In this document: one piece after another, positions 1-11,600 of the stretch
How the letters are laid out: each line of letters begins with the position of its first letter
Position numbering within the stretch: position 1 is the first letter of the stretch
Assembly: GCA_008828725.1 (NCBI GenBank)
Contig: MEHQ01002267.1
Span: 19,320-83,319 of the forward strand
Length of the DNA: 64,000 nucleotides
Source: Saccharina japonica
Taxonomy: Eukaryota > Sar > Phaeophyceae > Laminariales > Laminariaceae
Direction of reading: 5' to 3'
The notes under the pieces: model-generated
Seen by the model: only the letters and a program-made list of their open reading frames with translations
Databases searched by the model: none
Told to the model about the DNA's origin: nothing
Translations under genes and position numbers: made by a program

Positions 1-711
1 CCGGACTCGCACTCGGGACCCGTTTCGACGGCCTCGCGTTGGCTTTCTCGCCCGCTCTTCTCGAGGGTCGCACCCCTCAGCCTCCGCCTGTCACTTTCCG
101 CCCGCGCGCACTCTCAAGTCAAGCGCTGCCGCCGAGCGCAGCGACCTCGAAGTGCGCGGATCTTGCAGAGATACCTCGGCTCTACTGGCCGCTGAGGATG
201 ATATGCGTGGTGCCGTTGCTGCTGAGAGAGATATTTATATCTGTGGTGCGAGTCTCCACTCAAAATTTCTCGCCTCAATTAAAAAATCAAAGATCTACGG
301 AGGAATGAAAACTCGGCTGTTTTTTTTTCGGGTGGATTCAGTACAATAGTAGCTCATTTTTCAGTACAATAGTAGCTCACTGCTGTGCCTGGCTGTAATA
401 TATACGTACAAGAACAAACAGCAGTACGTACGAGTAGTACCAGGTACGAGTACTGTATGTACGACGTAGCGAGCAGCTGGTGTGTATAGTATTGCTGAGT
501 GCTGCTGTGCTGTATTGTACAGTGCTGTAGATACGAGTCTGCTCAGACACACGAGAGTAAGAGAAGAATTGAGATTTCCCCCCCGTTGCCAGCTTTTAAA
601 TATCTCGACTTTGCATATCCACGCGGAACCGCTTGCTCGGCACGAAGTGTTTTTGCCGCACGTGCCAAAACTGAAACTGAGCCCGCCACCTGGACCTCGA
701 CTGGTGCATTT
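1..711. other. No gene recognised
   Basis: The first ~180 bases are GC-rich and the rest is mixed, with many GTACGAGTA-like words. Short open frames exist on both strands, but none has a recognisable domain or a convincing start. The GC-rich edge could be the end of a coding or repeat segment lying mostly outside the window. Confidence 0.4.
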
Positions 712-1090
712 CTGACAGAGACTGAGAAACGAAGTTGCGAACTGAGTATCAGCAATTACAGTAGCGTTTCCTTCTTCCTGCAATAACACCTGGCATTGCC
801 TTGATTCTGCACGTAGTATGTGTCAGATGTCAAAACACGAGCGAGCGCCATCAGATTATTGTTGTCGTAAATCTCACAAACTATCCTGAGGACTGAGACT
901 ACCCAGGGAACACCGAACGCGACTGATTATATTTCTGAGACTGACTGTTGAGACTAAGAAATGAGGTTGCGAACTGAATATTTCAGCACGCAGCAGTCTC
1001 TTATTCCTGTAACCCTTGGCATTGCCTTGATTCTGCACGTAGGCGTCAGATAGTGAAACACGAGCGAGCGCCATCACATTGTCGTAAATA
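712..1090. repeat. Diverged tandem duplication, about 230-bp period
   Basis: Bases 712-876 and 943-1090 share long stretches, including GCATTGCCTTGATTCTGCAC and CACGAGCGAGCGCCATCA, in the same order and orientation. The two copies differ by small insertions. No coding content is apparent. Confidence 0.8.
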
Positions 1091-1140
1091 ATAAGGATGG
1101 TACCAAATAACTGATGTACCAGGTATATGTCCTATCCGAA

Positions 1141-1182
1141 GCATGGGTGCCGGCGAATGCCGGCACCCATGCGGAGCCCTTG
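1141..1182 (+). mobile_element. Helitron-like 3' end with hairpin
   Basis: Bases 1141-1172 form a perfect 32-nt inverted repeat with a short GAAT loop. GGAGCCCTTG follows at once, and then a T. The same 45 bases occur exactly at 61179-61223 in a different context. Hairpin, about 10 nt, CT-containing end, then T is the 3' geometry of Helitrons, although CTTG is not the usual CTRR. The 5' end of this copy was not found. Confidence 0.5.
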
Positions 1183-2396
1183 TACGAGTATAGGATGCAC
1201 CTGGTACCACGAGTCGTATGTACATACGCTGGTACGTGTACGAATTCCTTTTTGTTTCTTCGTTTTTGTCTCCCCGTGCTCACCCGCTTCCCTGTTTCAT
1301 ACGGCACGAAGGGTTTGCAAAAGTCTTTTTTTATTTGCTTTTGCGCAAACACTAACAAATCGTGAGGGGAAGGAAATTCACTTTTTTTAGGGTCGAGAAA
1401 AATATTTTCTGAAGAGACTTTTGCGCAAACACTCTAATGATAAAAACAAAAATGACGTCGACATATTCGAGATTAATTATTTTTTGTCACGTAGCAGCAA
1501 GAGCCATAATAGCACAAGGTACAAGGTACCAGGCACCTACTCAAACGTACTTGGCGGATGTTCCTCCTTCGACCGTCACCTTGCCACCACATGCACGGGA
1601 GGAGACAACATGCAGCACAGCGACTGTTTGACGTGGGCCAAGCTTTTGTATTTTTTCTCGAGGGAGGTGTGGTTATTACCACAGCCACTCCTACTATTAA
1701 TACTACACTTTTTACTATTTGTAGGTGATGCGGTGTCTGATTCTTCCGTTTCTTTGTACGTACCGTACACTGGTGTACGTTCTTCACTACGCAACCGCCG
1801 ACGGCACCTCGGGACATTCTGTATATCTGTGATATGTTTCCCGTAGTTTCGAGTTACAGAAACAATCGGCAACCTCGCGGTACTGCTGTGCATCAGAACA
1901 TCGAAAGGGTGGACAGGGTTCGTCTCGGGTGTGCTCGCTGCCGCCAGCGGCCAGCACAACTACTAACTGCTGCTGTCTGATGTCTATTTATCTCCCACAA
2001 CATGCACGATGCACGCGACCTGCAGTACACCAATATGTATACTTTTCTATAGTCGTATGAAGCGTATGTACGCATCTACTGCGTGCAGTATTTGCCATCT
2101 GACAATCAATGTGTAGCGCTTGTTCCAATCATCTGTACTCGCTACTGGTGCCTGGCCGTTGCGAGCTGTGAGCATCACAATCAACTACGAGCTCTTCTCG
2201 CTGCCCCGGGATATCAAAGGATGGGGGATTTAGATCGAGGCTGGGGTTAGCCCAGGCGGTTCTATAATAATATAAACCTTCGGTCAAGTGTGAGCGAAAA
2301 GAGACGGAAGGGTAAATAAAGGCTTGCTGTGCTGCTGGCTGCTGCTTCAGAGTATTTTATTGGTTCCGCGAGAGTTCGTCTTCGAACAGCGCCCCA
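1183..2396. other. No gene recognised
   Basis: Mixed sequence with GTAC-rich words and short open frames on both strands. I see no domain, RNA gene or clear repeat here apart from TACCWGGTA-type words. Confidence 0.4.
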
Positions 2397-2730
2397 GCCG
2401 GTCGCCCCGGTGGTCTAACTGGTAGCCACGAAGCCTTTTGGGCCGGATGTCGAGGGTTCGATTCTCCCCATGGAGGTTTTAATTCTCAAATGACACCGAC
2501 TATCTGTCGAGAGCGCATATTATAGCGTGGGTAAGCAAAATTCGACGAAAGTTGACGAGGGAAGAAAGTGCTGAAATCTTCTCGCGATAAAAACCAAGGC
2601 AAGAACCGTAGTAGGGGAGGAGGGAGAGGAGCCTACTTTGTGACCCCGGATCTGAGTTACGACTAGGGAGGGAGAAAGACGGAAGTGCGAAGATAATGAA
2701 TGGGATGGGAAAAAAAAAACAAAAAAAAAA
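2397..2730 (+). mobile_element. tRNA-derived SINE, copy 1
   Basis: The head has an A box (TGGTCTAACTGG, from 2411) and a B box (GGGTTCGATTCT, from 2454) about 44 bases apart, as in a tRNA. The expected acceptor stem does not pair, so this is a tRNA-derived head and not a tRNA gene. The body (GAAGTCTTCTCGCGAT-like, then GGGGGAGGAGGGAGAGGAG, then GATCTGAGTTACGACTA) and the A-rich tail at 2705-2730 recur at 15.3-15.7 kb, 60.2-60.4 kb and 60.5-60.7 kb, and as an antisense fragment at 20.1 kb. Such elements are copied by RNA polymerase III and mobilised by a LINE; none was recognised here. Confidence 0.75.
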
Positions 2731-3548
2731 CTGCCAACTACCTGCTTCATTTGATGCTATGAGCGCCAGCGGTGTGGCTGTACGTGCCAGCTGTAGCCTC
2801 TGCTGCTGGGTGTTGTGTGTACAGCAGCAGTAGCGACAGCGCAGTTGCTTGTGGTTGCTGGTTGCTTTGTGTGTGCTAATGTTGTGATGAAATTCGAATT
2901 GTGTGGGTTTCCACTGGCTTTCAAGTGCATTTTTGAGCGAGGCAGGTTCTCAAACTTTGCCTCGCAGGGCGGATTTACGGCGGCTGCCCTGCAGCAGCCC
3001 CAGGCACTACCCCACCCACCGTGCGCTTGCGAACCGGTCATCCTATATGTTCCTCTTGGCGACGATATCCCATCATCAGATAATATTGCACCCATTTCAT
3101 CAAAATTAAACCCTCTGGCAATTAAAAAAAGGGCAATAACCACAAACGGGTATACCCGGTCGGGTTTCACTCAAAAACGGGTACAGACTGGAATCAAGTA
3201 AAAAATCCACCCAGCGAGCCACGCGATTGGCCAAAAATAAATTGTACCCATTTTTGAGAGATACGTACTGTCCCGGGTACAACTGTAAATGTCTACGTAT
3301 TATGCTTGGCTTTCAACCGTTTTTGGTCGTGCATTTTGCTTAAACCACTTGCCTACAGTGTGCCTCGCTCGCCACTGCGTCTGCTGTCGCTCTTTCGGTG
3401 TTTCATTTTTTTTCAAGCTTTTTCACATTTCACTCAAACTCTATTCAACCAGTTTACGCATCTGGGTATGTACGTCTTCAGAGTGATACGACCTGATACG
3501 ACCATCCACCGATAGATACTCGTACACTGCTGTTGTATGTATGCACAG

Positions 3549-3949
3549 CAGGGCATTAATTAGTGGTTCGGCGTCTGTTGCGCGCAGCGCAACAGACGGC
3601 TCAAGCAGTGTTGCGCGCAGCGAAAAAATTGCTATCTATGCGCGAATATACGCCTCAAAACTAAGTAAAAGGCCTTTTAATTTATTTTTGGCTACGGCGA
3701 ATAGCAAATGGTGCCTAATTTTTGTTTTCGACGATGGCGAATAGGACAAGGGGCCTAAAAGATGTTCGATTACGACTAATTATCGAGAAAAAAAGACCCC
3801 CAAAAAAAATTCAAGCCTCCGGCGAGAAAAAAACGCGCAACAAAAATTTTCGCCTACGGCGACAAATGTTGCGCGCCCAAAAATGCGTGTCGGTTATTTT
3901 GACCAAATGTTGCGCCAGCGCAACAGCGCAACACCCAATTAATGCCCTG
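3549..3949. mobile_element. hAT-type MITE, 401 bp, perfect 8-bp TSD
   Basis: The left end is CAGGGCATTAATTAGTGGTT and the right end, read inward, is CAGGGCATTAATTGGGTGTT. The element is flanked on both sides by ATGCACAG (3541-3548 and 3950-3957). CAGGG termini with 8-bp duplications are diagnostic of hAT elements. It has no transposase. Subterminal TTGCGCGCAGCGCAACA palindromes may be transposase-binding repeats. A related left half lies at 16892-17194. It is nested in M1. Confidence 0.92.
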
Positions 3950-4037
3950 ATGCACAGCAGTATCAACATACCTGGTATGTAAGTATGATACCACTGATGT
4001 ATTTTTACTGTAATACGACTGCTTCTGTAGTAAGGTA

Positions 4038-4063
4038 CAAGGGCTCCGCTACGCTCGCGGAAG
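4038..4063 (-). mobile_element. Helitron-like 3' end, minus strand
   Basis: On the minus strand a short stem (CCGC/GCGG around GAGCGTA) leads into GGAGCCCTTG followed by T. The end block is the same as at 1173 and 61211, but the hairpin sequence differs. The stem is weak, so this is the least certain of the clear sites. Confidence 0.35.
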
Positions 4064-4771
4064 GAAGAATGGAACCAAATGTGAATAGCGTAACACAGGA
4101 ACATACCTTATTTAAGCTGCAACTGGCGACTTGATAATGCCAAGAGCTCCATATATATATGTATGACGGCAAATACAGGACAGAAACGATCATGGGAATA
4201 TCTACAGTATATTTCAACACGAAAAAATATCGCGAAGAAAGCAAAGCTCCGCTACGCTCGCGAAAGGAAAGGGGCAAAAGAGGTCCACGATGTGGTGCAA
4301 GGACCGACTAAAAAATGCCAAGAGAGATTCATGGTTCAATGCAGCGAAATATTTTTTACTGCTGTACGCAACTAAACTGAACGTTATAGCACCCGCCTAC
4401 CGCTGTATCGTAAAACGTACTCACTCATGCACGAGATGAACATATCACATTATGGAAGAAACGACACTACTACTGCTGTAAGATTTACTGAAGAAGAGAA
4501 GGCACATCACGGTACAGCACTGTCTGCACGGCAGTAGGCCACGGGACCGCATGGCACCCAACAGCGCTGCGCTGCAACACCTACTGCTGTACATACGTAC
4601 AACCGAACGTATAGTACCCGCCTACCACTCACTGCTGTATTGTACTGCAGTATACACAAAAATGAACGAAAATCAAACGTACAGCAGTATTTTTATGGGA
4701 GCATGAAGAAATCACGCGAAAAAAACTTCGAACGTCTGAGGTTCTATCAGCCTCGTAAGCCCCCTGCCCCC

Positions 4772-4866
4772 TCGCGACCACCTCTCGATGGACACGCGAA
4801 GCCTAGCCACGAAAACGGCGACCGCGCTCCTGCCGACCCTCCCTCTACTGGGCAGCGCCCGCCGAT
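4772..4866. repeat. GC-rich block duplicated inside M1
   Basis: This block (CTCGATGGACAC, CCTAGCCACGAAAA, GGCGACCGCG, CCCTCTACTGG) recurs at 6122-6200 in the same orientation, both times inside M1. It is GC-rich against AT-rich surroundings, like a captured exon or another repeat. No protein domain was recognised. Confidence 0.6.
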
Positions 4867-5118
4867 ACCCGCGATAGCGCCGCGCTCCTCCCCGTTGCCG
4901 TGTTCAAGCACGAGCACAAAAAAATGAAAAAAAGCTGGAGGCAAAGCAAGTAATCGCGAACATGCGAAGAAAAAAGAAAGCAAAGAAAGAACTTCGGGAA
5001 GCAAGTAACTTCTGCTTCGGCAATTAGAGGCTGAGAGTGGCTGTCAGGTACGAAGATATGCCGAGGAAAACTTCCGAAACTCAAAGGATCAACGTATGTA
5101 TATTTATAGTAGGGTGCA

Positions 5119-5155
5119 CAAGGGCTCCGCTCCGCGGGCGGCTGACGCCGCCCGC
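5119..5155 (-). mobile_element. Helitron-like 3' end, minus strand
   Basis: On the minus strand a 9-bp stem, GCGGGCGGC with GCCGCCCGC around a 4-nt loop (5134-5155), leads through a short spacer to GGAGCCCTTG (5119-5128), followed by T. The stem sequence is unlike that at 1141, yet its position relative to the end block is kept. Confidence 0.5.
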
Positions 5156-6799
5156 TACGCTCGCGCAAGGAAAGGGGCAGAAGAGGCTCATGATGTAGTG
5201 CAAGCACCGACTTGAAAATGCCAAGAGGTTTATGGTGCAGAGAAGAAAAGGCGGACTTGACATGCATGCAAAACATGCTCGGGATGCACACATTATTATA
5301 AGCTCCATGCTCCAGGACAACAAAGTGTATGTTCGAAAGAGAAAGCACAGCAACACGGCTCGGTCACAGCACGGCGCTGCGCTGCCTGCTGTGGGTGGGT
5401 GTGATTCGTGCCTTTGTCGTAATCATGTGTGGTAGTGCAGCAACAACAACAGTAGTAGTAGTACTTCCTCCTTTTTTGTGTACTTGTAATATGAAAGAGA
5501 AAGCACATCACAGCACGGTCGTCAAGTTGTGAAGTACGAAAAACAATGAACTTGATAGAAAGACGTACATGTACGTACGGGTATACGTACTCGTACTCGT
5601 ACTCGTATATACTCGAACAAAGAACAAAGCGACATGAGACAGGAGCGAGAAACAAAAACGAAAAAAACGGTCGGAAAAAAAACAAATCATGTACATCTCG
5701 AAACACACACGAAACACGAATACTCCAAATGACATATCGTGATTGCGCCGCTCAAAAAACAAAAAAAAATTAACGACTGTCACACGTTCTGTCACCCTCG
5801 ATGCTACCCGCTCCCCCGCGACCACCTCGCCATCAATTCGGTCCGGGTCGAGCTCTACTGCCTCTCTGCCCCAGTGAGCCCCGTGGCCCGCCTCGCGTGA
5901 AGCCCGGTGCTCACCGTGGCCCTCGTTCGCCCGCTCGAGCATTATGGTGTTCAAACCACCTGGCTGTCTCTCCAGATCTCTCTGTGAATACTATTTGGTT
6001 GAAAAATAAGCACCGCTTGAATATTATTTTACAAGAAGAAACGAACCTTACAATTTCGGACATAGTGGATTCGCACCACCAGTAGCAACGCAGACAAAGC
6101 CCTTTCATGCTTCCCTCGTGTCTCGATGGACACACCACGCCTAGCCACGAAAAAGGCGACCGCGCCCCTTCCACCCCCCCCTCTACTGGCCAGCGCCCTC
6201 CCCTACCCGCGATGGTGCCGGGCTCGCCGGCGCTGCCGTGCTCTCACGAACCCAAAACCGAGAAATAAAAAGGCTCGCGAACAAAAAATTATAGGAAACA
6301 AAGACCGGGAGGCAAGCTCCGGCAATTGATCAAGTAAATGGAAAGGAGGCGGTGTCGAAGTGGGAGCTCTGAGTGTGCAGGGATGAGGGATCCGTCAGAT
6401 AGACAAAGCAAGTATGTCTATTTCAGGTACACGCTGAGACCAAGTAAAACACACATGCTTGCCGCCAGAACCCTCCGCCTCTCAACACCCCTGACCCCTG
6501 ACCCTGCTCCCGATCCCACCCGGACCTGAGCCCTCCAAACATAACCTGGACACGTTTAAAAGTGTATAATTAGCCGCCGACAAGTTCGCCTGGTTGTCAC
6601 TACCCCTCAGAAACGGGCACGATGTGGTTTTTGCCAATCTATCCCGTGGGATGTGGTGTTTCGACTCGATTCCATGCCGTACCCGTTGTTGACTCCATCC
6701 GGTGCGGGTGTACCCGTTTTTGGTTCTTGCCCTAATAAATATGTATGTATCATACGTATGTGGTCCTAGCAAAATACCAGGGTTCTTTACGGTGCGGTT

Positions 6800-7310
6800 T
6801 TTCCTATCGGTTCGGTGCGGTTCGGTGCGGTTAACCGCACCGAACCGCACCGAGGATGTTTGCCCTCTTGAAAACCGCACCGCACCGCACCGCACCGTAG
6901 GTTTTGCGATATCGGAAAACCGCACCGAACCGCACCGTAGGAAACAAAATATAACCGAACCGCACCGTAGGGTTCACGACATCTGAAAACCGCACCGAAC
7001 CGCACCGTAGGTTTTGCGATATCGTAAAACCGCACCGAACCGCACCGTTTAGAAAACAATATAACCGAACCGCACCGTAGGGTTCACGAGATCTGAAAAC
7101 CGCACCGAACCGCACCGTAGCATTCCCGATTTCTGAAAACCGCACCGAATCGCACCGTAGGAAATATCACAGCACCGAAGCGCACCGTAGGATTTCCAAT
7201 ATCTAAAAAACACACCGAACCGCACCGTAAGATTCCTGATTTCCGAAAACCGCACCGAACCGCACCGTAGGAATGACATAGAAACCGCACCGCACCGTGT
7301 GCATAAAGAT
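6800..7310. repeat. Minisatellite array 1, 40/40/30-bp higher-order units
   Basis: Tandem units end in CCGAACCGCACC and begin GTAGG. Two kinds alternate: a 40-bp unit with a variable middle and a 30-bp unit. They follow a long-long-short order, giving a ~110-bp higher-order period repeated about three to four times. The left edge (about 6812-6852) is a palindrome centred on GGTTAACC, where the motif flips orientation. The many open frames across the array come from the repeat and are not genes. Confidence 0.9.
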
Positions 7311-8643
7311 ACGGTGCCAAAACCCGTTATATCGGTTATTTAACGGTGCGGTTAACTTGAAACCGTATACAAACCGCGGTTCCATCGACCGCGGAACGGT
7401 GCTATAGGGTCACGGTTTCGCACGGTTCATGGCGATTTCTGCTCGGTTTCGTGTCAAAAGTTCTCCCGCTAGCTTGGTTGATCTTATGGTATTTCATATT
7501 TTGATTATTATTTTTTATTTTTGACGTTAAACGGCAAAAAAGTTGAATTATATACGTGGTATGTTTATATATTCGGAGTACGAGTATATATGTACGTATT
7601 TCATATTTCATACCAGGTAGTACGTATTAATTTATTATTAATAATAATTATTTCTTTTTTATCAGCTAATAATCTATATATTTATTATTTTTCCAGCTAT
7701 ATATTATCCCCTCGATTAACATATCCTAAATTAGTAGGCTGTGAGTTGGCTGAGTTCCCGCCTAGTTATTAGTTGGCTGGCGAAGCCAGCCAACTAACTT
7801 TAGTTGACTAGTTGGCCAGCCAACTAGTCGACTAAAGTTAGGCGAGCGAAGCGAGCCAAAAAAGCCCCCCCCGGCCGAGGGGGCCCCGCTGGAGGCGCCC
7901 CCGGAGGGCCCGCCGGAGGCGCCTCCGGAGGATCCCGCTGAAGGCGCCGCCGGAGGCAAAAATTACGCTATTTGGCTTCATTTTACACACAAGAAGCATG
8001 ATAAATGGGCCAAGTTTATCTCTGGTTTTGATCACGAAACAGGTATATTTATAAAACTCGTCTCAGTTTGTCGGACATTAAAGAGATGCCATAAACGTAT
8101 ATGGTGCATACATACGTACATACTCGCGCAGCAGGCAGTAGCACATCACCAGTACAAACTAAAAATAGGACACAAAATAGCCTGGGATCGACACACAGCT
8201 CAGGGCGAGCATCGCTCAAACACCCGAGCCAGAGGTGCTCATCATCCAGTTGACACACTCACGAGAGAGATATACTTGTATTATTACATTCATATTAATA
8301 GCACGTTGGGACAAAGTCCCGCCATCACAGTTCATTGCATGAACCACAAGACCAGAGTTCTACCTTTTACATTTTACCTTTTACCTTTTACTGTATACTG
8401 TACTCGTACGAAGATGCAGAACCCGGCAAATCATCTCGCATCAAAGTGTAGATCCCTGTCCCCGTTTTCCGCCCCCTCCCCTCATGGTCATACGCTTACG
8501 GGCGTGCACGGCATGAGTACACCCCCCTTGGACCGAAACAAAAGCGCAATACGTGCAAACTTCAACAGAAGAAACCACACGAGCTTCGAGAAAATACTAA
8601 GACACAAGGCAGAGAAACCCACCAAAACGGCGGACAGTTCGAG

Positions 8644-11600
8644 CTACTCTTTCAGCCATTTATCGACGGCGTTCCAGTTGCATCGCAGGAAAACCAGCAT
8701 CTCCACATTTTCCGGGTCGAGCGAACCACGCCTCTTGTTCACAGTCAGCCCCGCAGCCGAGAACATGCGTTCAGACTGCGCCTGCGTGGCGGGGATGGAT
8801 AACACGCGACGTGCCAGCCTTGCGAGGTAGGGGAACTCCTTCGCCCTCTTGCGCCACATGTCCAGCGGGTTGTTGTACACCATGTTGGTCTCCCCTTTGG
8901 CGTTAGTCCCGTCTCTGAACATCAGCATTCCCCTTGCTTTCCTGAACAAGGCCACCTCGGTGCTTACGGCGTGAGTCACGCCGCGCCTGATGCTGTCTGC
9001 GTCCGTGTCGACGTCATCGCTGCCCTCCCCCTCGACATCCACTGCCTGAGACTGCGCGGCAGCCAAAAACCCGGTCAAGCGCGGTTTTTTGTTTGCCGCT
9101 GCCACTGATGCTGTCGACCCGCCCTCAGATGCCAGAGGAGCTGGAGAAGTACTCGATGGAGGTGTTGGAGCCGCGCGGTCGGCGAGGACCATTGCAGCAG
9201 TCTCTGTCACCACGATCTCCCACAGACCCTCTTTCTCGTCGTTGTTGAAGCCGAACAGGACGTTCTTCGAGCACCAATCCAGAGCAGTCGCCACCAGCTG
9301 CCACCGCTTGAACCCCTGAGGTTGCTGGCGGGGACCCGCCCTGTACTCCAACAAGTTCGTGCCGTCCCCCCAACGGCGCTCGAAATCGTCGATGAGAGCG
9401 AGCGCGCAGATAATGACGAGCGCTATTGCCTCATGCTTATGTCCAGGGGTCCCGTTAGGGGGGTCAGCTTGCAGCGCAGCGATACCGTCGCGAAGACCAA
9501 AGCGGAGCCCTTGGATGGCGGGGACGACCAGGCTTACCGTCACGTACTTCTCCCCCTCGAGCAATCGCTGGGCCACCATGAATGGCTCAAGAAGAGGCAC
9601 CAAAAGCTCGATGATAGCCCAGTCCACTTCCGAGAGCAAGGGTTGGTAGGTCGCCCTTGAAGCCCTGGCGAGTTCAGCCTCGTGCATCTGGATCGCCGGC
9701 TTTAGGAAAACCAACCGCTCCAAACAGGAGTGGGTCGACCACCATCTCGTCTCTACGTCCTGGATGACCTTGAGTGGATTCATTCCCAGAAACACCAGGC
9801 ACTCCGCCAACCGGTGCGCAGCCTGGCTTGACTTCGTGTAGCGCCGCACGCACAACCTCGCATGTGCCATGCTGTCCCTCGTGCCTGGCCCGTCGAACGC
9901 GATGCCGGTGGTGCATTCCAACCGATGAGCCACGCAGCCGTGGTGTTCAGCAACGCCTTTCGCCTCCACCTCGCGACCGGCCTTCACCATGGACGGCTCA
10001 CAGTCGGTGACGAAGGCCACGGCGCGCCCCTCAAGATTGTGCTTCACAACCTGGGCAATGACTGCGGCGGCAAGATCCTCACCCTTCGCCGATCCAGTAG
10101 CCTTCGAACAATCAAGCGACAGGGTCCTCAAAACCCACCCACTGTCGATGAGGCTGATGGTGAAGGAGTGGTAGGTATCGTTGGCGCAAGACGTCCACCC
10201 GTCTGACGTAATGCTGAAGTGCAACCCCGCGATGAGCGCATAAATTTTCGCTAGCAGCACGGTGCTGACCTCGGTCATGCCCCGCACGATGTCGCGTCTG
10301 GAAGGGACGGTCTGCGATCTGCTTAAAAAGTGCACCATGTTCTTGAAGTCTGGGTGGTCCACGATCTGCAGGGACACATTCGGGAACATAAAGCAAGCGA
10401 GTTAGCGATGGTCTGTCTAAAACGGCTACAGGCTCGTACAGGTCAAACAATTTGCAGCGCATTCACCAGGCATCATTCGTGTAGAATACTACACATATCA
10501 CTTATTCTATAGGTAGACTAAATAAACGGTAGCAGTTATTGCCACCGATTTTGCGCGTGCGATAAAACTTGCCCCGTTAGATTATGCACCATACGTCAGT
10601 CTGAAAACCGTAGGAATCAGGTAGCACTGGAAAGGTGCGTACAGCAAGCAGGTACTACTATACTAACTATAAGTGTGAAGAAAAAATACAACAGTCACGC
10701 CATGTAACTCGACCACACACATCGAGCAAGCTGCACGAACTCAGCACGCCGTAGGACACTACTGGCAGAGGATAGAGTTGTTTGTTATGGGCTGCCATAG
10801 CCCCCCCGTCCGTCCCCAAATCGGTGCCGGTTTCGTGCATTTATCTACCAAAACGCTGTAGACGCAAAAACAACACACACTCCCAGACTCACAACTCACA
10901 GGCACAGGGAATAAATATAAATCATAAATCTCAAATCAGGAAAAGATCGCCTCGCTTGGAACAAATATGTTGAACGTAAATATCTCTCTACTCTCTACAC
11001 ACAAGACCTCCGCACACCCGACCGCTAGGAAGAGGGATTTTTTCCTGCTGAAGCAGAAAAAAAAACGTCGCGCTCCGCGCCCCTCGGATTTTTTACTCCT
11101 CATTATAAAATCGTATTATGTAATATGTAATATACGTGTATACCAGGTATACAATATACTACCAGGCGTGTGGTGTGTGTGTGTTCTTCACATTAAACCG
11201 TTCTTCTACTCGTCGACATTCAGCGCACCCAGTGTCCGTACTGATTCTTCACCCGAGATCTACTCTGTGGTCACAAGCTACGACACAAAAATGATGCACC
11301 GTAATGCATTAGACAACGATTTTGAGGCGTTCCTAGCACTGGGTACGACAGGCACAAGATACATAAATCAGCAACCGAAATACAGTGGAAGAGCGAGTAC
11401 GAAATAAACAAAACAAAACAAAAACAAAGATAAAGGTAAAATTAAAACGAAAATGGCACAAACAAGATGAAGACGGAATCGAAGCAATCAAACCAACCGG
11501 AGAGGAGAGCCAACGCACCGAAGACAAAAATAATAAATAAAGTAAAACAGGTATATATCATACCTGGTACTGTTTATTAATTTATTGATTATTGCGCTTG

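Larger units (their letters stand above)
3131..6732. mobile_element. MULE-like element M1, 3.6 kb, no transposase seen
   Basis: The ends are inverted copies of about 85 bases: 3131 onward reads GGGCAATAACCACAAACGGG, and the other end, read inward from 6732, reads GGGCAAGAACCAAAAACGGG. Both continue into the same GGTACA..GGAATC.AGT block. The same terminus bounds M2 (17195-17830) and M3 (56849-57631). Flanking 9-mers TTAAAAAAA and TAATAAATA match at 6 of 9, consistent with an aged 9-bp duplication. No transposase is visible. The inside holds a hAT MITE, two Helitron-like ends and duplicated GC-rich blocks (4772-4866 with 6122-6200; 4240-4345 with 5150-5240) that could be captured DNA. Confidence 0.7.

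Noticed and set aside
2401-2476. Functional tRNA gene
   Set aside because: The A and B boxes and T arm are tRNA-like, but the acceptor strands do not pair and the unit continues into a repeated SINE body.
5296-5954. Membrane-protein-like minus-strand frames
   Set aside because: Phe-rich frames arise from A-rich plus-strand sequence in M1 and overlap each other.
6800-7310. CRISPR array (constant ~25-bp repeats with variable middles)
   Set aside because: Two unit lengths, no leader or cas genes, a eukaryotic TE context and a related array at the other end of an element. It is a minisatellite.
9089-10206. Plus-strand genes opposite the hAT transposase
   Set aside because: They are GC-rich antisense frames of a clear transposase exon.
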